Position numbers and translations under genes: made by a program. A stretch of DNA of 64,000 nucleotides, from positions 19,842,879 through 19,906,878 of the forward strand of contig OZ020622.1 of the NCBI GenBank assembly GCA_963971575.1, in the 5' to 3' direction. Under the pieces are notes generated by a model. The model was not told the origin of the DNA. It saw nothing but the letters and a program-made list of their open reading frames with translations, and searched no databases. The stretch is from Liopterus haemorrhoidalis. Taxonomy: Eukaryota; Arthropoda; Insecta; Coleoptera; Dytiscidae. How positions within the stretch are numbered: position 1 is the first letter of the stretch; each line of letters opens with the position of its first letter. Shown piece after piece: positions 1 to 11,014 of this stretch.

Positions 1-663
1 ATTATCACCACTTAACACTTTGATTAACCCTGAAATTTTTAATATCTATAAATCTTTTTTAACACTATTTTATGGAAATTCGCCCTGCAAATGTCTTAAA
101 CTTTATCGTTAATTCACCTTAAATCCTTAATTAGTATTCTTCTGTCAAGAAACACGTTCAAAATGTGAAATCTCCTCCCATTTTAAAATGCAAAAAATTT
201 TACAGTTGTCACCTTCTGAAATCTTGTAAGCATATTTCCAATAATGGCCCAGATTCTTTGAAAAATGTTTTCTGATACCTCAAAATATTATCTCGCAGCT
301 CCAAAAAGCTATCCTGAACCATTATTACCATTTAACACTTTGATTCTCGCCGTAAATATTCTGGACCGGCCGTCTTGTATTAAGAATATTTTTGAATTAT
401 CGTCTGATAAAACCTGTCCGTGCCGATCAATGGTGACTTTGATTCGACACGGATTCGAGGAAAAAATGCATGATTTTTATCAATAAAAATTAGTCAGTAC
501 CCCCTGTCGAAATAAAATTAAACCTAAGCACTAAAAAAATATCACCCGGATGAGAGGGCGGTTCATTTTCCTCTCTCCGCGTTACCGGAAAAATGAAGAT
601 ACACCAGAAGTTGAATAGAACATATATACCACACTTGTACAATATAATAAGAGATTTTTCTTT
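1..663. other. No gene recognised (intron 4 side of receptor gene 1)
   Basis: This stretch lies downstream of exon 4 on the minus strand. I looked for the next receptor exon (rest of the amino-terminal domain) and did not find one. Short open frames here have no recognisable motif. Confidence 0.5.
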
Positions 664-1447
664 TATAGCAAGGTTCACTAAGAATTTGAAAATTGCGCCT
701 ATGGCTTCCATTGGTTGTCATATGCTCCGCCCCTTTGGTTTCGTATACATGACACATAGAATGAAAATATAGTTCCAACATTCCAACTGGTTATTAAATT
801 TACGCTCTTAAAAATTAAATGCAACATTTGCCAAAATATAACTAGAATTTTGACAAAATAATTTAAAGAAAATAAAAATGAAAAAAAAAAAAAAAATTGT
901 CTCCTCTACCCGGGAGGTAACCCTAGAATTCTGGTTAGCTAGCGATCATGCTAACCATTAGACTATGATACGTATTACGTAATTATAACTTTTGTAAATC
1001 GTCAAAAAAAAAAAAAAAACAGAAAAAATGCTTTATTTTCCGAAAACAAAATCTGATCGAAAATTCCTGTTGTACTATTTAGGTTCACACCAATGTACAT
1101 TACCTAGAATTTTTTAAGATTTTTAGTTTAAAACATCTGGGCTACAAGGTGCGGTACAAAATTTTTATGCATAAGTTTGGCGAAAATAGCATCAAAATAA
1201 TTTATTTTGCAAAAATAAAATTTTGATCGTTAATCCACGTACTAAGAGCTTTCATTTGATACCCTACTCAGAATTTATTTTATTTTTTTTTTTTCGATGA
1301 GCACATATTTGTTTATTAAATAATGTAGTCGCTTTTTTTTCAACTCTCTAGGTTTAGCCGTTTGGCCGTTTTATCCAACAGACAGACAGGCAGACGACAA
1401 AATGACACTATAAGCATATTTTGGTCATACCTACAAAACCCTAAAAA
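664..1447 (-). repeat. Dispersed repeat with tRNA-like module, copy A
   Basis: One of six related copies in the window (others near 7.1, 30.0, 32.5, 33.6 and 49.4 kb). On its own strand it starts with a head reading AGGGTTTTGTAGGTATGACC, then a GTCT-rich run, a block near AAACCTAGAGAGTTGAAA, a block near GATCAGATT, a tRNA-like module and a tail. This copy is read on the minus strand, with the head at about 1447, and sits less than 140 bp inside intron 4 of the receptor gene. No protein-coding capacity was seen. The family is unclassified. Confidence 0.7.
901..972 (-). other. tRNA-like (Pol III promoter-like) module in copy A
   Basis: On the minus strand this reads like a tRNA: an A-box-like TAGTCTAATGGTTAGCAT is followed about 30 nt later by a B-box-like GGGTTACCTCCCGGG. 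It resembles Glu/Asp-type tRNAs in the D arm, but the T loop is degenerate. I infer a tRNA-derived module inside a repeat, not a working tRNA gene. Confidence 0.5.
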
Positions 1448-1584
1448 GAAGGAGGAAAATAAAAAAAAAAGGTCCCCCACTCACTCCGTGGGGCCTGCTG
1501 GGCTTTAGCTACGGCGTTGATTCCTTAGAAACGGTTTCTAAGAGCTTTGCTAAGAATACAAGCGAAAAGTGCACGTTTACTTAC

Positions 1585-1822
1585 TAGCATAATATCTTCA
1601 TCATCCGGGTCCACCATTCTCACACCGGTGATGTTTGATCCGCCCCATTGATAAGGCGAGAGATCTATGGTCTGCATGTCTGGATCTGTGATTATGTAGT
1701 TGTGCGAATCGGCCATTAGTCCAACTTGCTGAGCTTGACGCATTATTTCATCCAGACTATCAATTGAACATTCCAGAATGAAGTGGGTTTCTCCTGATTT
1801 CTTTACTTCTGTCAATATTGGT
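1585..1822 (-). CDS. Kainate-type ionotropic glutamate receptor 1, exon 4 (amino-terminal domain)
   Basis: The exon is bounded by an acceptor (GTTTTCAG) at 1823 and a strong donor (GTAAGT) at 1584, leaving 238 nt. One base completes an Arg codon split with exon 3, giving GDYRPILTEVKKSG across the junction, which matches the DYRP..KEIKKSGE pattern of kainate receptor amino-terminal domains. Further on it reads FILECS, a long helix segment, MADSHNYIITDPDMQTIDL and GSNITGVRMVDPD, which includes an NIT glycosylation sequon. It ends in phase 0. An open frame runs past the donor to a stop at 1525, but conservation ends at the splice site. The next exon is outside the window. Confidence 0.92.
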
Positions 1823-1948
1823 CTGAAAACAATGCATAATTTTATTTATTTTTTTAAATTTTTTGTTTGGTCTTAGCAACTATGGTCATTAACCAGGATA
1901 CATGCGTTTTTTATTTAATTATAAATTTTTAAACCTTACTACTAAATA

Positions 1949-3548
1949 CGTGGGCTACCATTTAAGTTTTTACAAAAACTAAGAAAGATTTTTTTTAACA
2001 AACTGTTTTATTACTTTTCAAAATATTCACCTTTAAGATTTATACACTTTTGCATGCGTTCAAACCAATTCTCGAAACATTTTTTCCGCTCTGAAGTTGA
2101 TATCTTTCACGCATTCTTTATTTGACATTGGGGAACAAAAAAAAAGTCGTTAGAGGATAAATCAGGTGAATACTGGCAATGAGACATTAATTCGATGTTT
2201 TTCTCCTTCAAATAATCAATTGTTTGACGTGCTGTGTGGGAGCTTGCATTGCCATGATGAAGAATGATGCGACATTTTTGGTTGTTTTTCCTGATTTTGT
2301 CGATGATTTCTGGCAAACAAATTGTTGTATATCATTCAGCATTAACTGCTCTCATATTCTCTAAAGCAGGGGTCGGGGAACATTTTGAGCCATTACCTAG
2401 AAATATATTTCTTTACACCGACGTTACCCCATTGGTTTGTAAAAAAAAATGATAGATTATTTACATTGAAGGATTTATTGTATTCTTTAGAATTTACATA
2501 TTAATTAACATAAAATATATAAAATAATGCTATAAAATTATATATATTTTTTATAATAAAAAATACTTTATTTGTAGAAATGATGTTTAATTTTTAATAT
2601 AATAACATCAAAATCGGGACTTTTTGATGTTAGTGCGATTTGGATATAGACTCTGTTTCGTTTTAATGTTCGTTAGAATGGAAAATCCTTGTTCACAGAG
2701 ATAAGTTGTTGCAAATGGCAACAACTTTTTAATTGCCTCCTCATGAACAATTTTAAAAGACTTTACAGCCCTTGACATCCAAAAATGTGACATATCGGTT
2801 TTTTCTATTAATATCTCATTACCCCCAAGAATTTCCTTTTTACCGTTTAGGGTAATTTACCCTGTTCCCCGACTCCTGCTCTAAAGGAATGATTGTGACA
2901 TGTCCAGTACAACCGAAGAAACCAGCGATCATTTTCTTGGAAGTGCTTTGTGAATAAACAAATGTTGTGGGTTTCGGTTCATCTTGGAAGACAACACGAG
3001 CCTTTTTTGAGCTTCGGTCAAATTATGCGGAATCCATCGGGAACAGATCTTTTTTACAGCTAAATGTTCATGCAAAATCGAATGTATTGCAGTCTGCGAT
3101 ATGCCAAAGGTTGTCTCTATCTCACGGTAAGTCACATGCCGATCTTTTTCAATCATTTTGCGCACAGCTTCGATGTTTTTTTGAATCACAACCGATTTTG
3201 ATCGACCTTCACGAGATTCATCACTGTCTGACGCACGATCACGACGAAATTCTGCAAACCAACTATAAACAGTTTTCTTTGATGGTGCTTCAAACAAGTT
3301 GAACGAAGAGAATCTATGCATTGTTGTTGAGTTAGGCCATTACTAAAATCGTAAAAAATCATCCAATGAAAACCTTCACGAGTAATATCCATTTTTTCAC
3401 AAACTTGTTTTTTTAAACGCTCACTGTCAACCAACTACTCGGTCAATTTATAAGCTGTCACTGATTTCACAATAGCAACTGTCAAATTCGACACATTTCA
3501 ATATTGCCATCTAGTGGTCGTTTGTAAAAACATAAAAGGTAACCCTCG
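1949..3548 (-). mobile_element. Mariner (DD34D) fossil, interrupted by a hAT
   Basis: The termini are inverted repeats (CGTGGGCTACCATTTAAG at left, CGAGGGTTACCTTTTATG at right on the other strand) flanked by TA on both sides. The minus strand encodes transposase pieces: an N-terminal part beginning MDITREGF, a helix-turn-helix part with KKTVYSWFAEFRRDRA and TFGISQTAIHSILHEHL, then a jump to the QDEPKPTTFV region and the C-terminal catalytic part. The segment that should carry the first catalytic Asp is deleted. The second Asp is replaced (HHGNASSH), and several frameshifts are present. The hAT at 2367-2878 splits the gene after HVTIIPL. The element is inactive and lies in intron 3 of the receptor gene. 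Confidence 0.9.
2367..2878 (-). mobile_element. hAT element nested in the mariner
   Basis: The ends are CAGGGGTCGGGGAACA and its inverse with one change (CAGGAGTCGGGGAACA). A perfect 8-bp duplication, CTCTAAAG, flanks the insert at 2359-2366 and 2879-2886, as expected for hAT. The minus strand at 2793-2608 encodes a short hAT transposase remnant with LLPFATTYLCEQGFSILTNI, matching the PFATTYLCE.GFS pattern near the C-terminus of SCAND3/ZBED-like hAT proteins. It inserted after the mariner and is internally deleted. Confidence 0.9.
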
Positions 3549-4051
3549 TATATTATTAAAATAAAAAATTACATAAAGTAATTTTTACTATGAAAAATAT
3601 TTTCAATATGAAATAATGAGGCATGACAGAATTTAAAGGATGTTTTTGATTACATTGCAGTTTAAGTATGTTAAAATTAGAAATGTTTGTCAATGAAGAT
3701 TTTGGCACAGTTGACAAAAACACAATTTTTGTCTTTTTGAGGAAATCTAAAAATACGTAGCGTACACCTTGAAGTATTTAAAACCAAGTAGGTAAAACCA
3801 AGCAACCAAATGTTTGAAGACGCATTTTTCATTTTATCCATAGGCGCCCAAAATCCTAGTTACGGCACAGAAAATATAATATTTTGTACGAGGATGGTTT
3901 AAATATGACCAGCATTTTTTTTTTTTTTTTTCTGGTCGATAAAAATTATAAATTTATACAGGGTGTTTGTTTGAAATGCCGAACCTCGATTAAATCCTTT
4001 ACTTTAAGAGACACAAAAAATTCTTCAGAAGAAAAGTTAAACTAGATAAAA
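3549..4051. other. No gene recognised
   Basis: AT-rich intron 3 sequence with a poly-T tract near 3917. No coding or repeat structure was recognised. Confidence 0.5.
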
Positions 4052-4825
4052 AGGTCCACTTAACGCTACGTACAACCCCAGAGATGATTAGTTTCTTATA
4101 CAAAACTAACAATCTGAATTAAAATTAGTGACAATCTATACATCAAATTTTGCACAGATATTTTATCTATCTAATATGATATTTTTGATTGTAGAACAAA
4201 TTATTTTAAAAATGTTATTGCTCAATAACTTAATAATAGGTATCACACAACAATGTTAAACATAATTTTTTAAACATATTGGTGGGTTTCAAATATTTTT
4301 TATATTTATATATTTTTGTGTAGAAATGTTCAAATAATATGACCACATTTTTTTCGACATGATTGTTTAGAGTATAGAGCCTTCGTCGAAAAATATTATA
4401 CTTGATGATAATGAAATGCCACTTGGTATAAGTATTCCTTACATAAAATAAATCATTTTTATCCCCAGCATTTATATTAAAAACCACGGCAGAATCGAGA
4501 TGGCGGCAAAAGTAGATTACCAAGTACAATAACTATAAGTAATTTTCACAATAGAACAAATTATCTCCAAACATATTTTTAGAATGGAGCCTTAGCTACA
4601 ATTTGCCGCATGGTACACAAATATGCGTCGAATGGTTTACAAGATGGCGTCTATATCGCAATTTGTTTATTTACAATTACATGACAGTTCTTTTTACATA
4701 TAAAAATATCCTATTAGATAGATAAAATTTCGCTGAAAATTTTGATATATAGATTGTTACTAATTTTATTTCAGGTTGTTAGTCTTATATAAGAAACTGT
4801 ACGGTTGTGCGCACCCTTAAGGACT
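4052..4825. repeat. Element with long imperfect inverted arms
   Basis: Arms of about 100 bp (4090-4188 and 4703-4800) are inverted copies of each other, sharing AGTTTCTTATA, CAATCTATA and TTTTATCTATCTAATA. Similarity continues weakly outward to GTCC..TTAA ends. The middle has no gene. A related single fragment lies at 48290-48460. The target duplication and superfamily are undetermined. Confidence 0.6.
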
Positions 4826-4914
4826 ATAATAAGAATTCTGTAGCACTTCCGGTTTCAGCGGAAAGTGTTTCAACTTTTTATCTAGCATAGGGAATCGGTA
4901 ATTTATTTATTCTT

Positions 4915-5448
4915 CATTTGTTAGTCAAGCGTGACGTAAGGTGTGTTCGTCGGAGTACTTTGTGTGCCTTAGTACTTTGTGTGCCTTAGTACTTTAAAAA
5001 ACTTAATTTTTTGCTTAAATTTTGCTTAACTTTCGCTAATTTTAATCCTCATTATGGCTTCTAAGAACGTAAATTTGTACAGTGATAGTAGTAGTAAGAA
5101 GTCTAAGCGTTTAACTGTGAATTAGAGAAATAAATTTTAGCGAAACATGAGAACGATGTTCGTGTAATCTAGCTAAACAATACGGTGTGGCTAAATCTAA
5201 GCTTTTCACGATAATAAAAAACAAAGAGGCTATAAAGGCTGCTGATGTAGCAAAACGAGTGACTTAAATAACGAAACAAAGGGCTGGAGGATGAAAAAAA
5301 GGGGGTAAAATACCTAGGTTCAGAGTCTGGAACGGATTAATTGTATTTACATTAATTTCAACGGGAAAAATTGTTTCAGTTCAAGACTAATTCGCTTCGC
5401 GACCAAAATCCACGTACGGATTAAGTTCGTGAATCGATGTTCTACTGT
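4915..5448 (+). pseudogene. Pogo/Tigger transposase fossil, N-terminal part
   Basis: From about 5054 the plus strand reads MASKNVNLYS..SKKSKRLT, then in shifting frames HENDV, LAKQYGVAKSKLFTIIKNKEAIKAAD, the CENP-B-type helix-turn-helix found at the start of Tigger transposases. Stops and frameshifts break it. The right end, read inward, starts CAGTAGAACATCGATTCACG, a typical Tigger terminus followed by TA. The left terminus was not found, so the element is probably truncated or internally deleted. Confidence 0.6.
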
Positions 5449-5782
5449 ATTTTAAATCCCAGACATTTTCTTCACATTAGCCTATTGATCTTGATGACCT
5501 GGTCAAATATTTAAATGTTCCCGGGATTCGCAATTGACGCTGTACGGTCAACATTCGGCAAGTTTAACACACATCCATTCTGGAAGAATTTGCCAATCAA
5601 AGACGGTTTTGAGAACACTCTTCTACAAACTGTTTCTGAATTCTCCGAAAAACCATAGTATATTTTAAATCTACATTCACATTCATTGATTCGCTCTCTC
5701 GCGCACATCCTTACACACCAATGAGTGCCTGTAAACTCACACAATATAATTGAGTTTTAATTTTAGGTGTTTAATTCCTTAC
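5449..5782. other. No gene recognised; locally GC-richer
   Basis: Intron 3 just downstream of exon 3. It is less AT-rich than its surroundings and has open frames on both strands (plus 5513-5659, minus 5744-5511), but neither matches a family I know. Confidence 0.4.
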
Positions 5783-6131
5783 CTATAATCACCAGTTCCT
5801 TTCTCATCCAGCTGCCTAACCAAAACTGAATATCCCTTATTGTCGTACATTTTTAGCAGTTCTCCTACTCTTGCCAGTCCTCCTTCATCCTCATACAGTA
5901 TTGTAAAAGACTTCCATCCCCATTGCGTCACTAGGTCCACGTATACACGTGACAACGTTGCCAGGTGTGGATATACGTTTAATAGAATACTCTGTCGCCA
6001 ATGTGTTAAATCCCAGCGATTCTCCAAGTGAGGAATTTCCAAGGAGTCGCACATGGATTGTACATGATCTGCTGATCGACCAGTAGTAGGTCCAAGAATG
6101 GCAGCAACTCCCAGTGAAGTGAGTTTACATA
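5783..6131 (-). CDS. Kainate-type ionotropic glutamate receptor 1, exon 3 (amino-terminal domain)
   Basis: The acceptor TTATTCTAG ends at 6132 and the donor GTAAGG starts at 5782, giving 349 nt. The frame continues exon 2 (a split Val codon) and reads CKLTSLGVAAILGPTTGRSA, the ligand-type Rossmann core with the GPTT turn typical of the family, then a short basic segment, LNVYPHLATLSRVYVDLV, WGWKSFTILYEDEGGLARV (the classic WK.FT.LYE..EGL.R signature) and VRQLDEKGTGDYR. These motifs place it among kainate rather than NMDA subunits. It ends in phase 2. Exon 4 supplies the last base of the Arg codon. Confidence 0.95.
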
Positions 6132-6308
6132 CTAGAATAAAAAATTATTAATCAATACGTAACGACACATTTCTGTGTGGTGGCAAGCAGTACATCGTCT
6201 CACAATTTAATTAAAATGACATTACATCAACATTAGTATATGGTTATCATATCAATCATGCCACAATTGATAAATATCAAAGGATATATATCAATCATGC
6301 CACAATTT

Positions 6309-6661
6309 GCAGTGATTCTCAAAGTGGGGGTCGAGGAAAATATTTGGGAGGTCGCAGAAAAATTGATGACAGATCAATTTTTTTAAATAGTCGTTTGTTT
6401 GCAAATTTATGTAAGGATATGGGAGCGAATTACGAACAACTTTTACGACATACAGAAGTAAGGTGGTTGTCAAAGGGACGAGCCTTAAAACGACTAACAG
6501 GGTTGAAAGATGAGATAATGATATTTTTATCAGAAATAAAGTCCGATTTTTCAAATCTCTTCCATAATGAAACTTGGGTTTGCAAATTGTGTTATTTGTC
6601 AGATATATTCGAGAAACTAAATGAACTGCATATATCCCTGTTAATTTTCATTTTAATTTAG
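6309..6661 (+). pseudogene. hAT transposase fragment (SCAND3/ZBED5-like) with left terminus
   Basis: A hAT-like terminus CAGTGATTCTCAAAGTGGGG begins at 6309. The plus strand from 6344 then encodes NSRLFANLCKDMGANYEQLL, HTEVRWLSKGRALKR, a long helix and LCYLSDIFEKLNELHISLL, the middle region of domesticated-type hAT transposases. The fragment stops at 6661. No matching right terminus was found, so the element is truncated. It lies in intron 2 of the receptor gene. Confidence 0.75.
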
Positions 6662-7079
6662 GTGTGTTTTATATCATTGAAAAAAGAAAAAAATCGATTT
6701 AATACATTTAAAGACAACTTTGATCCCTATATGAAAATTGGAAGTAGTGTATGCTGTTCACTTTTGTAAAAACAAACTAAGAGGAAATTTTGATTTCAAT
6801 AATATGCACCTTTGACATTGTATGTCATGTTCGTAAAAATGTCACGTAAGTAATATTTTTAATTGACATTTTAAGTCGGTAATATACTATAAAAGTAACC
6901 AATATAACTAGATCTGGTTTGTCCTTACAAAAGTGAACAACATATATGAATTTCTCGAAAATGATACAAGCTATAAAAATTTTGAGGACGGCTGTGAATT
7001 CTATAAAAATTGAGGGTTCGCAGGTGTTTAGTAAGTGAATGATGATTATTTGGGATGCCAAAACAAATTTTATGTTAAA
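6662..7079. other. No gene recognised
   Basis: AT-rich intron 2 sequence; small open frames have no recognisable motif. Confidence 0.5.
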
Positions 7080-8168
7080 ATATTTTTTGTTAATTTGAAT
7101 TCGAATGCCTAATACCATTATTTAGGTTTCTTAATATGTGCAGTATTTTTTTTATATATAGCAAGGTTCATTAAGATTTTGAAAACTGCGCCTATGGCTT
7201 CCATTGGTTGTTATAAGTCATAAGCTGTTATAAGTTATAAGTCATAAACAAAATCAGAGGAGCGGGATTTTGTGTACATTGAAACATATAATTAAAATAT
7301 AATTTCAACAATTTCCACTGGTTATTAAATTTACGCTTTTAAAAATTAAGTGCAACGTTTGCCAAAATATAACTAGAATTTTGAAAAAATAATTTAAACA
7401 AAATAAAAATGAAAAAAAAACAGAAAAAATAAAATTGTCTCCTCTCGCCGGTAGCAAACTCTATTTTGTTGGGTAAGAAGCGAGCACCATAGCCATTACA
7501 CCAGGATACGCCTTCTAGTGCAGCGTGTTACATAACTATAACTTTTGTACATTGTCAACAAAAAAAAAAAAAACACAAAAAATGCGTTATTTTCCGAAAT
7601 CATAATCTGATCAAAAATTCCTGTTGTACTTTTCTGGTTCACACCAATGTACATTACTTAGAATTTTTTCAGATTTTTAGTTTAAACCATCTGGGCAACA
7701 GGGTGTGGGACAATTTTTTTTTTGCACAATTTTGCACCAGACGGACCCTTCGCTCACCGTTACGTGTGTCGCGCGGCATCGACGTTCCGGCAGTCTTGTA
7801 ATTTTGCACGACCCACAGCCAGGAGTGTTTCAGGAACAGCAATCGCATCAAAATAATTTATTTTGCAAAAATAAAAATTTGATCGTTAATCCACGTACTA
7901 AGGGTTTTCATTTGATACCCTACTCAGAATTTAAAAAATATATATATTTTTTTTCGATGAGCACATATTTGTTTATATTTTTATGTGGATATGTTTTTTA
8001 AATATTTTGGTATTTTCCCTATATGCGGGTCAAAGAGTCGAATAAGCATGCCAAATTTCAACTCTCTAGGTTTAGCCATTTGGCTACAATTTTTACCGAA
8101 CAGATAGACAGACAGACGACAAAATGACGGTATAAGGGGTTTTTGGTCATACCTACAAAACCCTAAAA
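7080..8168 (-). repeat. Dispersed repeat with tRNA-like module, copy B
   Basis: Same family and orientation as copy A. The head is at about 8168 (on the minus strand) and the tail runs to about 7080, where it matches the tail of copy D (GAAACCTAAATAATGGTAT and neighbours, inverted). The tRNA-like module is at 7441-7512. A region near 7730-7840 is specific to this copy. Confidence 0.7.
7441..7512 (-). other. tRNA-like module in copy B
   Basis: On the minus strand it reads GGCGTATCCTGGTGTAATGG, then CTATGGTGCTCGC, and ends with a degenerate T arm. The first bases resemble the module of copy D, while the anticodon and T arms differ. Confidence 0.4.
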
Positions 8169-8351
8169 ACGGGCACTGTATACGCCTAACTATGCGTTGG
8201 GACCCTATTATTATTTAATTAATAGATAAATTAAGTTTTTCAGGCTACCTCGAATTATTTAATCTAAATCACTTGACTTTGGATGAGACCCAAATGAACC
8301 ATGTATAATATTACAAAGAAAATAAAGCTGTTGTCGACTTGTGTATAGCAC

Positions 8352-9359
8352 GGTAACCAGACAACTGGGGCCGTAAGACAATTCGGGCCGTTCTCAATTG
8401 GGGGTTTTCACAACTGGGGCCATTAACAACTGGGGCGATGGACAATTCGGGCCGTACACAATTGGGGCTTTGCACAACTGGGGCCATTGACAACTGGGGC
8501 GATGGACAATTCGGGCCGTACACAATTGAGGCTTTGCACAACTGGGGCCATTGACAACTGGGGCGATGGACAATTCGGGCCGTACACAATTGGGGCTTTT
8601 GACAACTGGGGCCATAACTATAAGAGCGAGTCTTCATTTGTTTAAAATAAAAAATAATTATTTTACGAATTGCATTAAGTAAATTTGCGTGTTCATTTGA
8701 TTAAAAAGAAATTGTATTTTAAGGGTTAGATTAAGTAAAACTTAGTGCTCTTTTGACTATATAAATAAAAAATGTACTTTAAGTATATTTAATTGTTCTT
8801 TTGAATAGATAAATAAAAAATATATTTAATTTTAGAAGTAAATGTAATTAATATGAGTCAACTACGAGAAAATCAGTTATTTTTTATTTGACTATTTGAT
8901 TTTCCTAGTTTTTTTTTTTTTATGTATGATTTAAACTTTAAAATACATTTTTTATTTATTTACTCAAAAGAACACTTAAATTTACTTAAGCCAACCCTTA
9001 AAATACATTTTTTTTTATTTGTTTTAATTCCCACCAAAATGTACTTAATCAAACCATTACATTTTTTTTTTTTCAAAAAAACCCGCAATTTAATTTATGC
9101 CAACTTGTAAGATAATTATTTTTAATTTTAAACAAACGAAGACTCTAGTTCTTATAGTTATGGCCCCAGTTGTCAAAAGCCCCAATTGTATACGGCCTGA
9201 ATTGTCCATCGCCCCAGTTGTTAATGGCCCCAGTTGTGAAAAGCCCCAATTGTGTACGGCCCGAATTGTCCATCGCCCCAGTTGTTCATGGCCCCAGTTG
9301 TGAAAAGCCCCAATTGTGAACGGCCCGAATTGTCTTACGGCCCCAGTTGTCATGGAACC
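8352..9359. mobile_element. Foldback element with subrepeat inverted arms
   Basis: A perfect 9-bp duplication, GTATAGCAC, flanks the element at 8343-8351 and 9360-9368. Ends read GGTAACCAGACAACTGGGGC and, inverted, GGTTCCATGACAACTGGGGC. Each arm (8352-8625 and about 9160-9359) is built from roughly 64-bp units in which ACAACTGGGGC, ACAATTCGGGCC and ACAATTGGGGC alternate. The middle is AT-rich and has no gene. Nine-base duplications and subrepeat arms fit Drosophila FB-type and Mutator-like foldback elements. Open frames in the arms are artefacts of the repeats. It lies in intron 2, 301 bp from exon 2. Confidence 0.9.
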
Positions 9360-9669
9360 GTATAGCACAATGCAAAATAAAATTTACTATACATTTATAT
9401 AGAGCGTTCATTAAGGATTGATAGATAGGTATTTGAATTTTGGATAATTTGTGTACTAAATATTTATACAAATAATAGGTTCTGTTTAACCGTTCGCAAC
9501 CAACTATAAACTGTGCCTTTCTGTGTACGCTAAAAAAATTGGACATAATACTGACCATATTACTTCTAAATGAAACTACACAGATTGAAAATATGGACAT
9601 GTAACCTGGAAACAGGATGCCTAGGTTTATCTGGGGCTGTCTCGCCAATGATGATGAAGACTAGATTAC

Positions 9670-9822
9670 CTGTTTTATAGACCTGGAACTCATCATCTGC
9701 ATTAACTTTTTCTGCAAATCCGACAAGTCTATTAGGACCTAAGATCTTTTCTTTGTTGATATATTCGACAGCATGTAGGAACGCAATTTGATGTTCTGAT
9801 TCATTTTCATCAAAAACTCCTC
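9670..9822 (-). CDS. Kainate-type ionotropic glutamate receptor 1, exon 2 (start of amino-terminal domain)
   Basis: The acceptor TGTTTCAG precedes 9822 and the donor GTAATC follows 9670, giving 153 nt. Joined to exon 1 in phase 1 it reads VGGVFDENESEHQIAFLHA, VEYINKEKILGP, LVGFAEKVNADDEF and QVYKT. This matches the first strand, helix and loop of kainate receptor amino-terminal domains (IGAIF..., AF..AV..IN...LLP). NES is a possible glycosylation sequon. It is too short to stand out as an open frame. Its identity rests on splice sites, frame and the match to its neighbours. Confidence 0.92.
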
Positions 9823-9912
9823 CTGAAACATTAAAATTTAAATTGGCAATTGTACGAATTTCAGTATTAAATATGAAAGAAAATTAATTTTGGTATTGTA
9901 ATAAATTCAATA

Positions 9913-10231
9913 CACTCATACCTCGCTATACGGTCTCTTTTTATACGGCTTTTCGCTATAACGGCCTTCTTTAATTATGGCACTTTTTCGATATACGGCA
10001 CAAAATGTTTCGTTAAACGGCCAAAAAAATAATAAATGTGAAAAAAATATGGCCAGAAAGAATAAAAACTAATGATCCTTAAGTTGATTCTATTGCTGAA
10101 CTTCGACAAACCATATTGAACCTAGCAAATGATCTTGGTTTTGAGAATTCGGAATTGATTCGTTATACGGCTTTTCGCTTTGCGGCCAACTTTTCCAGAA
10201 CGTATCTAGGCCGTAAAGCGAGGTATGAGTG
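9913..10231. mobile_element. Pogo/Tigger-type MITE
   Basis: Inverted ends CACTCATACCTCGCTATACG and CACTCATACCTCGCTTTACG are flanked by TA. Inside, the plus strand keeps a trace of transposase C-terminus (WPERIKTNDP, DSIAELRQTILNLANDLGFE). It is a deletion derivative of a Tigger-like element and sits about 90 bp upstream of exon 2, within intron 1. Confidence 0.8.
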
Positions 10232-10999
10232 TATTATTATCCAATTAGAGTCAAATATTAAAAAAATATGATAATCTCTTTCTTTTAATCTCTATCTTGA
10301 AATTTAAACAAATTTTGGTTATTTTTCTATGGAGATTATACGAGCCCAAATCCACATGTCATACTAAGCTTATGAAACTATTAAACATAATCTATATAAT
10401 TGATATATGGTAAAGGAGTTAGTATATAAAAAAATTTAAATTGTAAACTATAGTTAAATAGAATATATTTTAATATAAAATTCTTATTTTAGTTTGGTAT
10501 TATTTTATTCTAAAATAAACCCATATAAAATATGTCTAAGCTACAACAAATGTATTCGTACTTGCTTAATCATGCAACAAATAAATTCGTACTTCTATTA
10601 AAATCAAATAAATTATTGTTTATATTTTTAGAGTATAAAAAAAGGATATCTTTTGCATTAAATATTTCCAAAATCTATTCTAAAATATTTTCGCACCTCG
10701 GCGCTTCCATATTTTGCGTCATTAATGCAAAATATGGCTAAATATTAATTAACTCTTGACATTATTTTTGTAACAGTGTCCATTTAATTTTGTTCGCTCT
10801 TAAAAGATATGTACTTGTTTATTTATTTAATAAATATTGTTTATGTTATACAAAAATATGTTTGTTTATTTTTTTAAAGATACATACGTATGTGTACAAA
10901 ACCTAAAATAAAAATTAAAGAAGATGTTGCAGGAAACTTGGGGAGATATGTTTATTTGTTTGAAAAGGTAGGTACTATCCGCTTAATTTAGTTTCCGAC
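10232..10999. other. No gene recognised
   Basis: Very AT-rich intron 1 sequence. The only structure noted is a short hairpin around 10709-10739 (CCATATTTTGC paired with its inverse). Confidence 0.5.
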
Positions 11000-11014
11000 T
11001 GTATATCTATTCCA
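11000..11014. repeat. Left target-site duplication of the LINE
   Basis: TGTATATCTATTCCA recurs exactly at 12816-12830, bracketing the LINE insertion. Confidence 0.85.

Noticed and set aside
1525..1584. Continuation of the exon 4 frame to a stop (VSKRALFACILSKALRNRF)
   Set aside because: A consensus GTAAGT donor sits exactly where similarity to kainate receptors ends. The continuation is intronic read-through.
5511..5744. Cys-rich minus-strand frame just inside intron 3
   Set aside because: No recognisable family, and the receptor exon 3 donor at 5782 makes this intronic. Kept only as an unexplained GC-richer stretch.
8400..8620. Regularly spaced repeats that could suggest a CRISPR-like array
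   Set aside because: The units are contiguous, with no unique spacers, lie in an inverted-arm element and are in an animal genome.
8311..9648. Several overlapping open frames with repeated Pro/Ser/Cys-rich peptides
   Set aside because: They are translations of the 64-bp subrepeats of the foldback arms in several frames and on both strands. Open frames follow from the repeat length and composition.
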